From Thermodesulfobacterium sp. (GTDB lineage: Bacteria > Desulfobacterota > Thermodesulfobacteria > Thermodesulfobacteriales > Thermodesulfobacteriaceae): a stretch of DNA of 34,333 bases. The stretch spans positions 1 to 34,333 of the forward strand of contig JAGGXL010000066.1 of the NCBI GenBank assembly GCA_021163085.1, in the 5' to 3' direction. The stretch's first letter is position 1. Every line of letters begins with the position of its first letter. Under the pieces are notes generated by a model. That model had not been told where the DNA came from. It saw nothing but the letters and a program-made list of their open reading frames with translations, and ran no database searches. The position numbers were made by a program, and so were the translations under genes. Positions 24,709 through 33,841 of this stretch are shown piece after piece.

Positions 24709-25839
24709 TCACCTCCATCGCATTAGTTGCTGGACGACATCCCTTGAATAAAAAGCATTGCGGATGGCTTGTTCTGTCAGATGAATGGGATAAAGATGAG
24801 CATGCCATCTTCGGTCTCGCCCATGTGGTGTCACATTTCGCTCTGCCACTAAAGCACTTGAAAGGAAATCAACCAACTCCGACGGAACAGGTTCTTGTTT
24901 CGGTGTGACTAACTCGCATTTAACCACGCCCATCAGTGGGTAGTCCACTTGCCCCTGTGGACGAAGCCGAACATACCAAAAGATAACCTGCCCACTGTAA
25001 GCGCTGAAAGCAGCCGTTCGGTGTTCGTGTTTCAAATCTGCCAGCAGGCTGTAGATAGAAAAGCGCTTAGCGCTTGGTCCGCGACCAAAAACAAACTGGG
25101 GGTCTTTACGGAAATTTTTTGAGACGCCCAAAATCGGAAGGATTGTTTCTCCGTATTCCTTCAGTAACTGCAAAATCGGCTGGAACATGAGCGAGCCATC
25201 TGCAACAAGCCAACAAGTGTTGCTGAGTTTCGACAAAATCTTTTGCATCAGTTCCGCTTCCAGTTCACGCATCTTGTAACGTACCTTACCACCAGCACGA
25301 AACCGCAAATCCACATCGCTATAAGCTTGACTGATGACATCATGTGCAGCTAAATCTTCTAAAACCGCTAGTGTGCTTTGGCAAAGACTTTCAAGAGAAA
25401 GCCATGCCTCTTCAGAAAGATCTTTCCTACTGGCAAGCAAAAGATGCCGAACCTCAAGGTGCTCACGCTGCACCGTTCCGTCATCTCGGCGAAAGAGGAC
25501 ACAAGCGCCAATTTGGGCATAGTGTACAGGAGTGTTTCGGTCACCCTCTAAGGCTGTGCCCAGAAAGTAGGAACGCATGGAGCCGTCAAGGAAATAACGA
25601 AAAAGGTGCGTCTCTGTCCGAGTAATTGGCGGCGTAGGACGATAAAGACTGACCTTTCCACCTTTTTCCGCTCGCTCCCAGATTGTGTCAAAGATGCGTT
25701 CATCAGTGAATGCCCGTTCCTCTCGCTCTTCGGCATCGGGATGGAGCAAGTCTTCCAATGCCCCACCCGCTGCGGGTAGAACCTCTACCTTTTTCCGCCA
25801 AGCCTTAAGGATTTCGCGAATTTGCCTCAATGGCTCCAT
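24709..25839 (-). CDS. nurA: NurA-family nuclease
   Basis: A 376-residue protein with the layout of NurA, the RNase-H-like toroidal nuclease that works inside a HerA ring. FLDGSMR (83-89) and WLVADGSLMF (210-219) supply the two acidic DGS-type metal sites. GVSKNF (238-243) supplies the conserved Lys, and HLYPIHLTEQAIR (348-360) the C-terminal segment. The order DG, DG, K and late His matches the family. Its ATG lies 35 bp inside the methyltransferase gene after AAGGAAGGGG, and herA follows after 4 bp, so the three genes form one translational unit. Classic archaeal neighbours Mre11 and Rad50 are absent. Confidence 0.75.
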   Translation of the reverse strand: MEPLRQIREILKAWRKKVEVLPAAGGALEDLLHPDAEEREERAFTDERIFDTIWERAEKGGKVSLYRPTPPITRTETHLFRYFLDGSMRSYFLGTALEGDRNTPVHYAQIGACVLFRRDDGTVQREHLEVRHLLLASRKDLSEEAWLSLESLCQSTLAVLEDLAAHDVISQAYSDVDLRFRAGGKVRYKMRELEAELMQKILSKLSNTCWLVADGSLMFQPILQLLKEYGETILPILGVSKNFRKDPQFVFGRGPSAKRFSIYSLLADLKHEHRTAAFSAYSGQVIFWYVRLRPQGQVDYPLMGVVKCELVTPKQEPVPSELVDFLSSALVAERNVTPHGRDRRWHAHLYPIHLTEQAIRNAFYSRDVVQQLMRWR

Positions 25840-28800
25840 CGCTTACCCCTTCCTTTTCAATGGGTTCAGGTACTTTGCTCAGTTCGGCAAGGTTTCGTTG
25901 AATTTCCCGCAACTCGTCATTGCTCAAGCTCCAAAGATTTGCTGCCCAAATATCAATTTCCGCCTCAATCTCCCGCAACCGCACCTCATCGCCGACTTTC
26001 GCCGCCTCATGTGCCTGCTTGGATAATTCCGTTAAACGAAGATGCACGGGATTTTTCGGATCAAAACGAGGGATGCGGATATGGTCGAGGATATGGGGGT
26101 CTCCGAAACTTTTTCCGCCTTCTTGCGAATATGTCCTCGCGGCAAAGTTAGCTAAAGAAGAGTTGATCAGCGCACAAATATAATGAGCTTCTTCTTCAGT
26201 TTCACAGGCAACCAGTGTCACAATATGCTGTGGAACAATAACTTTGCCTTCACTTGAGCCTACAACAGCCGCATTAAGCATAGATGCAATGTTTGGCCAC
26301 ACCACCTTCCAAGGGGCGAAGGTGTAGGTGCCGACAGCAAACATTGTGTAGAACGATGCGCCTTTCTTTAGCATGTCGGAAACGCCTCTTGATGCCCGTC
26401 TCCTCAATACCTTCTCAAACCGTTTCAGGTAGCCGTAGGTGTGGGGGTAGTTTTTTTGCAACCACTCTTCGTTGTAACCTTGTCGCTTTTCTGGGTCTTG
26501 CACCATCAAAATCCATGCTGACGGCTGGGCTTTCCACCGCTGAACATCTCGCCCCTTTAGAAGCGGATAAAGCAAGTCAGGCTCAATTGTTTCAGTCACC
26601 TCCTCAACTTTCACCTTTGCACCTTTAGTGATGTTATGAACTACTACCAGACCATCAGGACGTTTGTAGAGGATGTCAACCCAATAGACCGCATTGGCGC
26701 CGCCAGTGTTGACACCTTCGTGAGCTTCATAGTCTGAGTTGCCCAATACCTTTCGGATGGCTTTTATGGCTTTTGGGCGGGCAGTGAGCCAAGACGATGT
26801 TGGGTCGCTTGGGTCAACGGGTTCGGCGACGAAGTTCAGGCGTACAGTGGCGTTTGTAACTTCCTCCAGCGTGCTATCGTAAGTGAAGCGTGCACTTTTT
26901 ATCTTCCGCCAAACAGTATAAGGGACGGGATAGGTTGTTGGCTTGCCTTTCCCCAAAATCATCACCGCAGTTCGGTTAGAAGCACCCTCAAAAGGCCGAA
27001 GCGAGACCATGTCGTCAACATGAAGAACTTTTAACGGTACAGTTTTTTTGCCGGGTTTTGGGATTTGGAACCGACGAAAGCCTTGCCCTGCACCTGCGGT
27101 TTTAAAAACAGATTGGGTGATAACAAAGCCGAGTTTTCCTCCTTGCCGAAGCAATTTATCCATAACGGTAAGCGACATTAGCATGGAAATGTCCTTCTTC
27201 CCTTTGCCCAAAATTGTGTCCATTCCGCCATGAGGAAAAAGTCCATAGCGTTCCCAGATAGGTTTAGTATCCTGCCGATATTCATCAGGCAAATGCTCCC
27301 AATTCACCCACGGCGGATTTCCGATGATGTAATCAAATTGACCGACGGTGAGAGGTGCAAAGTTATTTTTAAGCAGGCGTGCCCATAGTCCGTTCATTCC
27401 TTGCCTATGCAGGTTCAAAATTTGCTCGTAAACCTTCTTTGTTCTCTCAACGTCTTTTTGCTCCCATTGGGGTGGAGCCAGTTCCTTTTCAATGCGACTG
27501 ATAAAAGCATCAGAACCTATTTGCGCCCGAACGCTCTCGTCCAAGATATTGCAGAACCTGTCAAAACATTCTTTAGTGCACAAAACGGTAGGAATATAAA
27601 AAGTTCCAACAGCGGTAGGAAACTCATAAGCACCTTCAGTCCACAAGTTTTCACCCATCGTGGGCATTCGGACGGAGTCAGCAAGATAAATGGGTATAGT
27701 GATTTCGCTTTTGCGATACTCAAGTAAATCGGCAATCGCCAAAAGATAGTTCACCCGAGCCGTCAGTACAGCCAACGGGTTCAGGTCAAAGCCAACAACA
27801 TTGTTCAGGATGGTGTTGAGCAAATCGGTTCCGTTCACCATTAACGCTCGCCCCAGCTCTTTCATGCGGGCGATAATAAGAACAAGAAAAGTGCCAGAAC
27901 CGCAGGCAGGGTCAAGCCAACGAATGTTGAAAAGTTTATCCCTCAACCTATGTTCATTTCTGTATGGATCCGCAGTAAAAAACTCGTTGTCCACCTGATT
28001 GAGTAGTCGTTGGACGAGCCAGTCAGGTGTGTAATACTCACCGAGGTTGTGGCGAATATCTCTGGGCAAAAGGTAATGGTATAGTTTTTTAAACAGATCT
28101 CGGCTCTCTTCGGGATGAATGGAAAGCGTCACTGGGTCGTATTCGTCCAAGCGATTAAGCAGTTCTCGGATGGCGTTTTCAATGAAGTTATCCCAAGCAA
28201 AAAGATACCAAGCAAAAAAGTCGCCCTCGAGCAAATTCGTCAGTCCATAAGCGCGGAAGATACCGCCTGATTCCAGCTCCTGAAGGCGGAAACGAAGCGC
28301 CTCACTGTCGATGCTTGTTAGTTCACCAAATGATGGAGCACCCAATTTGACCGCCATGTGCTTTGAAAGGGCAAGCCAAGCGAGGAACTTAACCAAAAGA
28401 GCGAAGTAAGTGTGAAGGGCAAAGAAGAAGCGTTCCGCTTCCTCGGATGTATTGATAATCAAACCTGCCTTGCGAACCCATTTTTTGAGAGGCTCAAGTT
28501 TACGTCCACCAAAGGCTTCGCTGTAGTCTATGGACTGACTGAAGAAAATCCGCCATTGCTTAAAAAGATTATTGACCATTTGGTTACTGTCAAGGGCAGT
28601 TTTCAGTCCTTTCATCAACGCCCGCAAAATGTTTTGCGTCCGAAGTTGTTCTATGCTAAAGTCGCGGTTAAGGTTCTCTGCCGTTAATGCAATGCCCGAA
28701 GCAGTGCTGGCAAGCCACCAAAGGAAACGCTCCAACGTCACTTGCGTAGCTCGAACGGGTTGTTCTACAACGAACTCGCCCGTTCGATATCGAACGAAAA

Positions 28801-29176
28801 TAAGGAAATAACCATCAAAAACAATCCCTGCGATGCGGGTGAGTTCGTGTTTTTGCTTTTTTGCCAAGCCGACAATGTAGTCCTTGACTTGCTGGACAGC
28901 TTTCCTAGTTGCAAAATGGGAAAGATCATCTCTCAACGTCCCAGGCCGTTCATACTCAATGACCAACCGATTAAAAACTGCATCGGCTCGCCCTGTAGCA
29001 AGAGTATATTCGGCATGAGCCAGTGGGTTAAGTTTTGCCTCATCGCAAAACTCACGGAGTAATTGATCTATGGGCTGGCGGAATTCCGCTTCGTTAGGTC
29101 GGCGCGGAAGAAACTCTTGAAGACAATCATGGAGCTTTCTGGCATAACGGCTAATGATTTCGTCCAGTTCAACCAT
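25805..29176 (-). CDS. large DNA adenine methyltransferase with N-terminal nuclease-like domain (type IIG / PglX-like)
   Basis: A 1123-residue protein. The methyltransferase core has LGEYYTPDWLV (378-388), SAM motif I DPACGSGTFL (422-431), GFDLNPLAV (462-470) and catalytic NPPW (620-623), i.e. a gamma-class N6-adenine enzyme of the Eco57I/PglX group. The C-terminal 350 residues resemble target-recognition regions (LLKGRDVQRW, QHIVTLVA). The N-terminus has GRADAVF (62-68) and VIEYERPG (72-79), a D...ExE arrangement like a PD-(D/E)XK nuclease but with Glu-Arg where Lys is usual, so activity is uncertain. It may cut and modify by itself (type IIG/IIL) or only modify while HerA-NurA restricts. 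Preceded by AAGGAGG at 29187-29193 (minus strand). Confidence 0.85.
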   Translation of the reverse strand: MVELDEIISRYARKLHDCLQEFLPRRPNEAEFRQPIDQLLREFCDEAKLNPLAHAEYTLATGRADAVFNRLVIEYERPGTLRDDLSHFATRKAVQQVKDYIVGLAKKQKHELTRIAGIVFDGYFLIFVRYRTGEFVVEQPVRATQVTLERFLWWLASTASGIALTAENLNRDFSIEQLRTQNILRALMKGLKTALDSNQMVNNLFKQWRIFFSQSIDYSEAFGGRKLEPLKKWVRKAGLIINTSEEAERFFFALHTYFALLVKFLAWLALSKHMAVKLGAPSFGELTSIDSEALRFRLQELESGGIFRAYGLTNLLEGDFFAWYLFAWDNFIENAIRELLNRLDEYDPVTLSIHPEESRDLFKKLYHYLLPRDIRHNLGEYYTPDWLVQRLLNQVDNEFFTADPYRNEHRLRDKLFNIRWLDPACGSGTFLVLIIARMKELGRALMVNGTDLLNTILNNVVGFDLNPLAVLTARVNYLLAIADLLEYRKSEITIPIYLADSVRMPTMGENLWTEGAYEFPTAVGTFYIPTVLCTKECFDRFCNILDESVRAQIGSDAFISRIEKELAPPQWEQKDVERTKKVYEQILNLHRQGMNGLWARLLKNNFAPLTVGQFDYIIGNPPWVNWEHLPDEYRQDTKPIWERYGLFPHGGMDTILGKGKKDISMLMSLTVMDKLLRQGGKLGFVITQSVFKTAGAGQGFRRFQIPKPGKKTVPLKVLHVDDMVSLRPFEGASNRTAVMILGKGKPTTYPVPYTVWRKIKSARFTYDSTLEEVTNATVRLNFVAEPVDPSDPTSSWLTARPKAIKAIRKVLGNSDYEAHEGVNTGGANAVYWVDILYKRPDGLVVVHNITKGAKVKVEEVTETIEPDLLYPLLKGRDVQRWKAQPSAWILMVQDPEKRQGYNEEWLQKNYPHTYGYLKRFEKVLRRRASRGVSDMLKKGASFYTMFAVGTYTFAPWKVVWPNIASMLNAAVVGSSEGKVIVPQHIVTLVACETEEEAHYICALINSSLANFAARTYSQEGGKSFGDPHILDHIRIPRFDPKNPVHLRLTELSKQAHEAAKVGDEVRLREIEAEIDIWAANLWSLSNDELREIQRNLAELSKVPEPIEKEGVSDGAIEANSRNP

Positions 29177-29372
29177 CTTAATTTAACCTCCTTAATTTCT
29201 AAAAACCTACTGAAAGCCATGATGGCCTGGAATTTCGCCAATCACAAACTTGTTTGCTCTTTCAGGATGATACAGGATAGTTTTTCTAAGACACTCAAAT
29301 AACAATCTAACTGTATTCACCGACCAGATAGATGTTATGGCCTCCTGAATAATAGAACATAAATCGTTCATC
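29177..29372 (-). promoter_or_regulatory. spacer upstream of the cargo operon
   Basis: 196 bp between tniQ and the methyltransferase gene, holding the latter's ribosome site (AAGGAGG, 29193-29187 on the minus strand). A weak promoter candidate is TTGAGT with TGTATC 18 bp downstream on the minus strand (within about 29267-29300). A short inverted repeat GCCAT-G-ATGGC occurs at about 29217-29227. The backbone/cargo junction should lie in this stretch. Confidence 0.35.
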
Positions 29373-30509
29373 CTATAATCTACCATGCAAATCTAACAAA
29401 AAATTTACCTGCCCACTCCAATGTTTAAATAAAACCTCTCTCGTCAATCGCAATTCTTTTTTATAGGTTTTCACAAACTTTTTAAAATTTTCAAAAATAT
29501 TATAACATATTTTCAAAATAATCAATTTTTCTTCTACAGGAAGGTATTCAAATCTTTTTTTATTTTTAAAAACTGAGCTTTTTAATTCTTTTTTTACGCC
29601 AAGCTCATCACAATACTTTTGAGCAATTTCAAGGATATCTTCTGTTTTCAAACATTTTATAAGATAATCTTTGTGAATTCTTAGCAGTCTCTGAGCCACT
29701 CTTACAAAGTTTCTCAAAAGACCAAAATAAACAACTGCTTTAACAGGTCGTCCACCATTAAGGTAGCTTAATACCCCATTTCCTTGTCGTAAAACACCAT
29801 ATAAAGTTTGAAATGTTTTTAAAATTTCTGGATAGGGTTTGCATGAAATCTGAGGAAAATCAGTGTAAAAGAGCCCACATCTGTAGCAGGCTCCGAAAGT
29901 TTCTTGAAGATAACCTTTATGAAAGTTTATACTTGCTCCGCATTCAGGACATCTATCTATAAGCAAAAGCTGATGTTCTGGACATATAAGATAAAAGGAT
30001 ATTCTCCAGAACTTTTTCAAATAAAGAGATTTAATTATTGCCTTTCTCTCAGAGTTATTTAAAGATTCTTTAATGCAAAGAGGGCAAACCTTGTAGCCAA
30101 ATCCTGTAAAAATGGTATTAACTTCCCTCAGAGCGTCAATAAAAGGCATTGTAGTTTTAACATTTGGTTTCTCAAACAATATTCCTGAAAAACTTCGCAA
30201 AGAAGTTTTATAAAGAGTTTTAAAGTCTGTTCTAAACTTAGAAGAAAGAGCCTTTATTTGGTTTTCATCTATAGAAACATCAAAGTCTATTTCTCCAATA
30301 TTGTATCCTATTTCCGGTAGATAGCTGTGAACAAAACTTCCAGGACTGATGCCAAAGGCAAGAGCAACTCTTATTATGTAAGAATACAGAGACTCATCTT
30401 CATATGGAGCCACTGAGTAAGGCAAAATGGCTTTATTTGCAGTTTTATTTTGTCTGATGTATCTAAGTAAACTATATTTTGCAACTCTTCCCATTTTATG
30501 TTTTTTCAA
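29373..30509 (-). CDS. tniQ: TniQ/TnsD-family target-site protein
   Basis: A 378-residue TniQ-domain protein that recognises an attachment site and recruits TnsC. The N-terminal PYEDESLYSYIIRVAL (35-50) is the TniQ hallmark. Zinc-binding pairs follow: C142/C145, C176/H179, C187/C190 and C208/C211 (CPLC, CPEH, CPEC, CYRC). The rest is helical and basic, suited to DNA binding, and shorter than Tn7 TnsD (508). It starts 5 bp after tnsC. As the only TniQ here, and with tRNA-Arg at the element's edge, it is the best candidate for recognising the tRNA 3' region. Confidence 0.87.
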   Translation of the reverse strand: MKKHKMGRVAKYSLLRYIRQNKTANKAILPYSVAPYEDESLYSYIIRVALAFGISPGSFVHSYLPEIGYNIGEIDFDVSIDENQIKALSSKFRTDFKTLYKTSLRSFSGILFEKPNVKTTMPFIDALREVNTIFTGFGYKVCPLCIKESLNNSERKAIIKSLYLKKFWRISFYLICPEHQLLLIDRCPECGASINFHKGYLQETFGACYRCGLFYTDFPQISCKPYPEILKTFQTLYGVLRQGNGVLSYLNGGRPVKAVVYFGLLRNFVRVAQRLLRIHKDYLIKCLKTEDILEIAQKYCDELGVKKELKSSVFKNKKRFEYLPVEEKLIILKICYNIFENFKKFVKTYKKELRLTREVLFKHWSGQVNFLLDLHGRL

Positions 30510-30514
30510 ACTTA

Positions 30515-31399
30515 CTACAGGTTTATGTGATGAATTTCTCTTCTTTTAGACGGGGGAATCCATTCAAGCTCTTTAAACAGAGAATGGTCAATACGCTCTT
30601 TCCCTGTTTTTATGGCCAGAACCGCAAGTTCTTTTAAAATAGCAACGATTTCTCCAATGTATCCCTCAGAGTATTCAAGAATTTTCAAAGCCAGGTCTTT
30701 TTGTTTCACAAGGTTGGATTGCTTTTTCAAGGGAAGGGTCTTTTCGTAGGCGTGTAAAAACGAAAGGTAGTTTTTATCATAAGTCCAGGTGGGAAGAACC
30801 TGGGGTGGAAATCTTGACGAAATTTGATAATCAGTTTCCGTTGCTATAAGGGCATCCTTGGTTCCAACCAGAACAAATGGTCTCTTCAATTCATTCATCA
30901 GATTTTTGAGAGCATTCATAAATTCTCTCTGTTTTATCTTACTTCCTGCAAGTACGTTGTGAATCTCGTCAATGATAACGAGCTTAACTCCAAGTTCCTT
31001 AAGGTAGTGCTTGATTTTGATAAACTTGATGGAAAGAGGATCAGATTTTCTGAATGCAAAATCCACCTTCTCAAGAATGCTATCGTAAAACATTCCCACA
31101 TCTGGCTTGTGCGGAGCCTGTAAGTAAATAACAGGCATCTTGATCCCCTCAGGATCTTCGTAAGGTTCGTGCATTCTGCAAAAGTGAGTAACCAATGTCG
31201 TTTTTCCGTTATTTGGTGGACCAACGAGAAGAAAAGAAGGAGGTCTTACAGTGTCAGAAATGTCCATTAGTTCTTCCATTTTTTTAAAAATGTTATTAGC
31301 TTTGGGATATACAACAAATCTTTCTTTATAAATAAATTTTATTCTCTCATTATCAGGACGATTCTTCATTTCTTCAATGTTTGTTTTTTTAATCGTCAT
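30515..31399 (-). CDS. tnsC: TnsC/TniB-family AAA+ transposition regulator
   Basis: A 294-residue AAA+ ATPase. Walker A is GPPNNGKTT (60-68), the NNGKT form common in TniB proteins, and Walker B is VIIDEIHNVL (141-150). RPFVLVGTKDAL contains the sensor-1 region. It would form filaments on target DNA, bridging TniQ or TnsE to TnsA-TnsB. It is much shorter than Tn7 TnsC (555), lacking long N- and C-terminal tails, so it looks closer to Tn5053 TniB or CAST TnsC. The start overlaps the tnsB stop by 11 bp. Confidence 0.9.
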   Translation of the reverse strand: MTIKKTNIEEMKNRPDNERIKFIYKERFVVYPKANNIFKKMEELMDISDTVRPPSFLLVGPPNNGKTTLVTHFCRMHEPYEDPEGIKMPVIYLQAPHKPDVGMFYDSILEKVDFAFRKSDPLSIKFIKIKHYLKELGVKLVIIDEIHNVLAGSKIKQREFMNALKNLMNELKRPFVLVGTKDALIATETDYQISSRFPPQVLPTWTYDKNYLSFLHAYEKTLPLKKQSNLVKQKDLALKILEYSEGYIGEIVAILKELAVLAIKTGKERIDHSLFKELEWIPPSKRREIHHINL

Positions 31400-33251
31400 A
31401 AATTACCACCTCAAGCTCTTCAATTTCAGTAAGCTCGTCAGGTGACGTAGAGGACTTTAAGCTTCCCCTTTTTTCTTGGTTTTTGACTTCTCTTTGTTTT
31501 TCTTCTTTATATCTTCTTTTTTTAGTCAGGCTTAGCCTTGCCTTTTTAGTTTTTTTCTGAGCTTTTTCTTTCAGGCTTTCAAGATACTTGTAGGCGGAAA
31601 TAATGTCAAATTCAGTAATTTCACTTTTGCCCCTTTTTTTCAGGTATTTTATGACCTCTCTTAGCTCCCATCTCGTCATGGGAGGAAATGTGAAATCTTT
31701 ACAGGGAATTTTGTAATATTCTTTGTGATCAGGGTGAAAAAAGTAAATTGAGCTTACATCTCTTGGATCTACCTTGAAGATGAATTTTCTATTCGTGCCA
31801 ATGTAGGGTATGAGAATTTCGCTCCAGTAAGTCACATGATCAATTCTCACACCGTACCTTTGCACAGTTCTCTTTTCCGTGTATAAAAGACTGATTCTGA
31901 TTTTCTCCAATTCCTCTCTGGAAAGCAACGATGGATATCCGATACCTTTTCCTTTACCGTCTCCAAAAACGGCCCTTTTGAAAGCTTCAAGAGGACTCGT
32001 TCCAATCCCTGCATGTGGTTTCTTGTGATATACCTTCACTATCCAGCTTGCAATGTATTTTTCCAGCTCAGAAAGTGTCATGGAAGCATGTTTTTCCGGA
32101 TTGTATTCTCCTTTTTGTTGAATATTGGAAAAAGTCGTTCCTGGTAGTTTGTGAAGCTCATCATTTAATGTTTTGAAAAATCTTTCAATATGCCCTCCGT
32201 AGTGTGGAGTGGCCTTGGGGCGAAATTCCTGATGTATTCCATAAAATTCAAGGAAGTTTTGCATTTCTTTGCTTCTAAATTCTTTTGCGTTATCTGTATG
32301 AATCACAATTCCTCTGGGTAAACCCAAAATAGGCCATTCTTCATCTGCAAGATCCCACTTTTCAAGATAATAATTTTTCGGTTCTATTCCCATAAGCAAA
32401 GTTTGAGCAACGCTGAAAAAGCTTGGAGCATCGAGAGATAAATAAAAACCGTAAACCATTCGGCTATACACATCAAGAGCCACAGTGATCCAAGGTCTTC
32501 CAACAGGCTTCCTGTAAAGCTCGTCAACCACAACAATATCCAGCTTTGTGTGGTCTATCTGGATTATTTCAAAAGGGCTTTTTGCTTCCAAACTACCCAA
32601 AACGGGTTTGTATGCTTGTGCTTTTCTTCTCCCCTCTCTTTTTCTGGCCACCTCTCTTGGATTCAGGTTGTTAACTATTCTTAAAACAGTGTTGTAGTGT
32701 GGTGCCTTTAAACCTGCTTCCATACACTTTCTTACAATTCTTAAGTGAAGATCTTTTACCTTTGGTTTTTGAGTGCTCAGGTAATAGGTTTTTATTTCAC
32801 TTTCAATTATTTCCCAAACCTCTTCTGGAAGCTTAGACTGGGGACCTCTTTTGTGGTAATCTGGAATGAGCCCACTTGGGCCTTGCTCTTTGTACTTTTT
32901 TAACCAGCGATAAACAGTGCTGTAGTTAACCCCATATTTTTTAGCCACCTCTTCCACGTCCTTTCTTCCGTAATTGGGATTGGACAGTACTTCATCTATT
33001 ATTTGTTTTCGCTTTCTTACCACCTCAAATAGTTTTTCGTCTTCAAACGGAAAGAAACTTTTACGGGTTGATTTTTCTCTGGCAGAAGATTTGTACACTT
33101 TCTCAACCAATTCCGAAGTTTCAACCACTATCGGTTGCTTCGTAATCAGGTCTTTTAAGATCACATTTTTCCCATTCATGGAAAAGTCTTCAATTACATA
33201 TTCTCTTTTATTAAAATTAACAATCTCACCCGGTTTTAGACTAATAATCAT
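31389..33251 (-). CDS. tnsB: TnsB DDE transposase
   Basis: A 620-residue integrase-fold transposase that binds the end repeats and joins 3' ends to target DNA. A helix-turn-helix region is at 95-130 (KKYGVNYSTVYRWLKKYK). The RNase-H core carries D233 (IIQIDHTKLD), D320 (IHTDNAKEF) and E356 (GGHIERFFKTLNDELH), a complete DDE triad. A basic C-terminal tail (KKTKKARLSLTKKRRYKE) probably contacts TnsC. It is 16 bp after tnsA and overlaps tnsC. The length is close to Tn7 TnsB (702) minus the N-terminal extension. Confidence 0.94.
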   Translation of the reverse strand: MIISLKPGEIVNFNKREYVIEDFSMNGKNVILKDLITKQPIVVETSELVEKVYKSSAREKSTRKSFFPFEDEKLFEVVRKRKQIIDEVLSNPNYGRKDVEEVAKKYGVNYSTVYRWLKKYKEQGPSGLIPDYHKRGPQSKLPEEVWEIIESEIKTYYLSTQKPKVKDLHLRIVRKCMEAGLKAPHYNTVLRIVNNLNPREVARKREGRRKAQAYKPVLGSLEAKSPFEIIQIDHTKLDIVVVDELYRKPVGRPWITVALDVYSRMVYGFYLSLDAPSFFSVAQTLLMGIEPKNYYLEKWDLADEEWPILGLPRGIVIHTDNAKEFRSKEMQNFLEFYGIHQEFRPKATPHYGGHIERFFKTLNDELHKLPGTTFSNIQQKGEYNPEKHASMTLSELEKYIASWIVKVYHKKPHAGIGTSPLEAFKRAVFGDGKGKGIGYPSLLSREELEKIRISLLYTEKRTVQRYGVRIDHVTYWSEILIPYIGTNRKFIFKVDPRDVSSIYFFHPDHKEYYKIPCKDFTFPPMTRWELREVIKYLKKRGKSEITEFDIISAYKYLESLKEKAQKKTKKARLSLTKKRRYKEEKQREVKNQEKRGSLKSSTSPDELTEIEELEVVIYDD

Positions 33252-33267
33252 AGTTATCTCAGTACCT

Positions 33268-33765
33268 TCAAAATTTCGAAAAATTTTTTCTTATTGGGCA
33301 TGTAAACTTTTTCCCAGTAAAAGGACAGCTTAAATTAGGAGAATCTTGGGGAGTGGAATTTAGCAACCGGAAATAGACATCTTTTAAGTGTTTAACCTGC
33401 CAAGGAAGCAGGTCTTTTTCTGAAAACAAGAAGATTTGAGGAAAATAGTTATGAGAAGAAAAAGACAGATAGTTTTCGAAAATTTTTATTTTTGGAAGAA
33501 CTTTATCAAAGTTTTTTGATGGTTTGATTTCCACCAAAATTTTTATTTCGCCAAAGTTAAGCTCGAAATCTGGGGTGTATTTCAGGTTTTTATATTCCAA
33601 GGTAATGGGTTGCTCACAATAGGAAACGATTTTGGGACACAATTCCCACAAAAAACAGTAACTGGTCTCAAGTAAGCTTTCTGCAGAGACAAGTCTTCGC
33701 ATTTTTAAGCTGAAAAATCTTGAACTAACTGATGCGGTTTTGACTCCAATTTTTCTGGCTGGCAT
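33268..33765 (-). CDS. tnsA: TnsA 5'-strand endonuclease
   Basis: About 165 residues from the ATG at 33765 (MPARKIG). The frame is open to an ATG at 33849, but that codon lies inside an end repeat (ATGCAACA) and has no ribosome site, so the shorter start is preferred. The nuclease motif is SLLE (E33 in this numbering), YTPDF (D66) and LVEIKP (E79/K81), the E-D-K set of TnsA, with CPKIVSYCEQP between as in the family. It cuts the 5' strands so that the element leaves by cut-and-paste. It lacks an obvious C-terminal winged-helix domain of Tn7 TnsA size (273), i.e. it is a short TnsA. Confidence 0.85.
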   Translation of the reverse strand: MPARKIGVKTASVSSRFFSLKMRRLVSAESLLETSYCFLWELCPKIVSYCEQPITLEYKNLKYTPDFELNFGEIKILVEIKPSKNFDKVLPKIKIFENYLSFSSHNYFPQIFLFSEKDLLPWQVKHLKDVYFRLLNSTPQDSPNLSCPFTGKKFTCPIRKNFSKF

Positions 33766-33841
33766 TTTTGTGGTGTATTTTCTAATTGCTAGGGATATTA
33801 ACAATTTAAATTTATTTTTACATTTTGTCAATATGGAAATT

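Noticed and set aside
25334..29302. Many plus-strand open frames of 60-150 codons across the cargo
   Set aside because: They lie antisense to the methyltransferase and nurA genes, overlap each other, lack ribosome sites and are rich in Ser/Arg/Pro/Cys as expected for shadow frames in GC-richer DNA.
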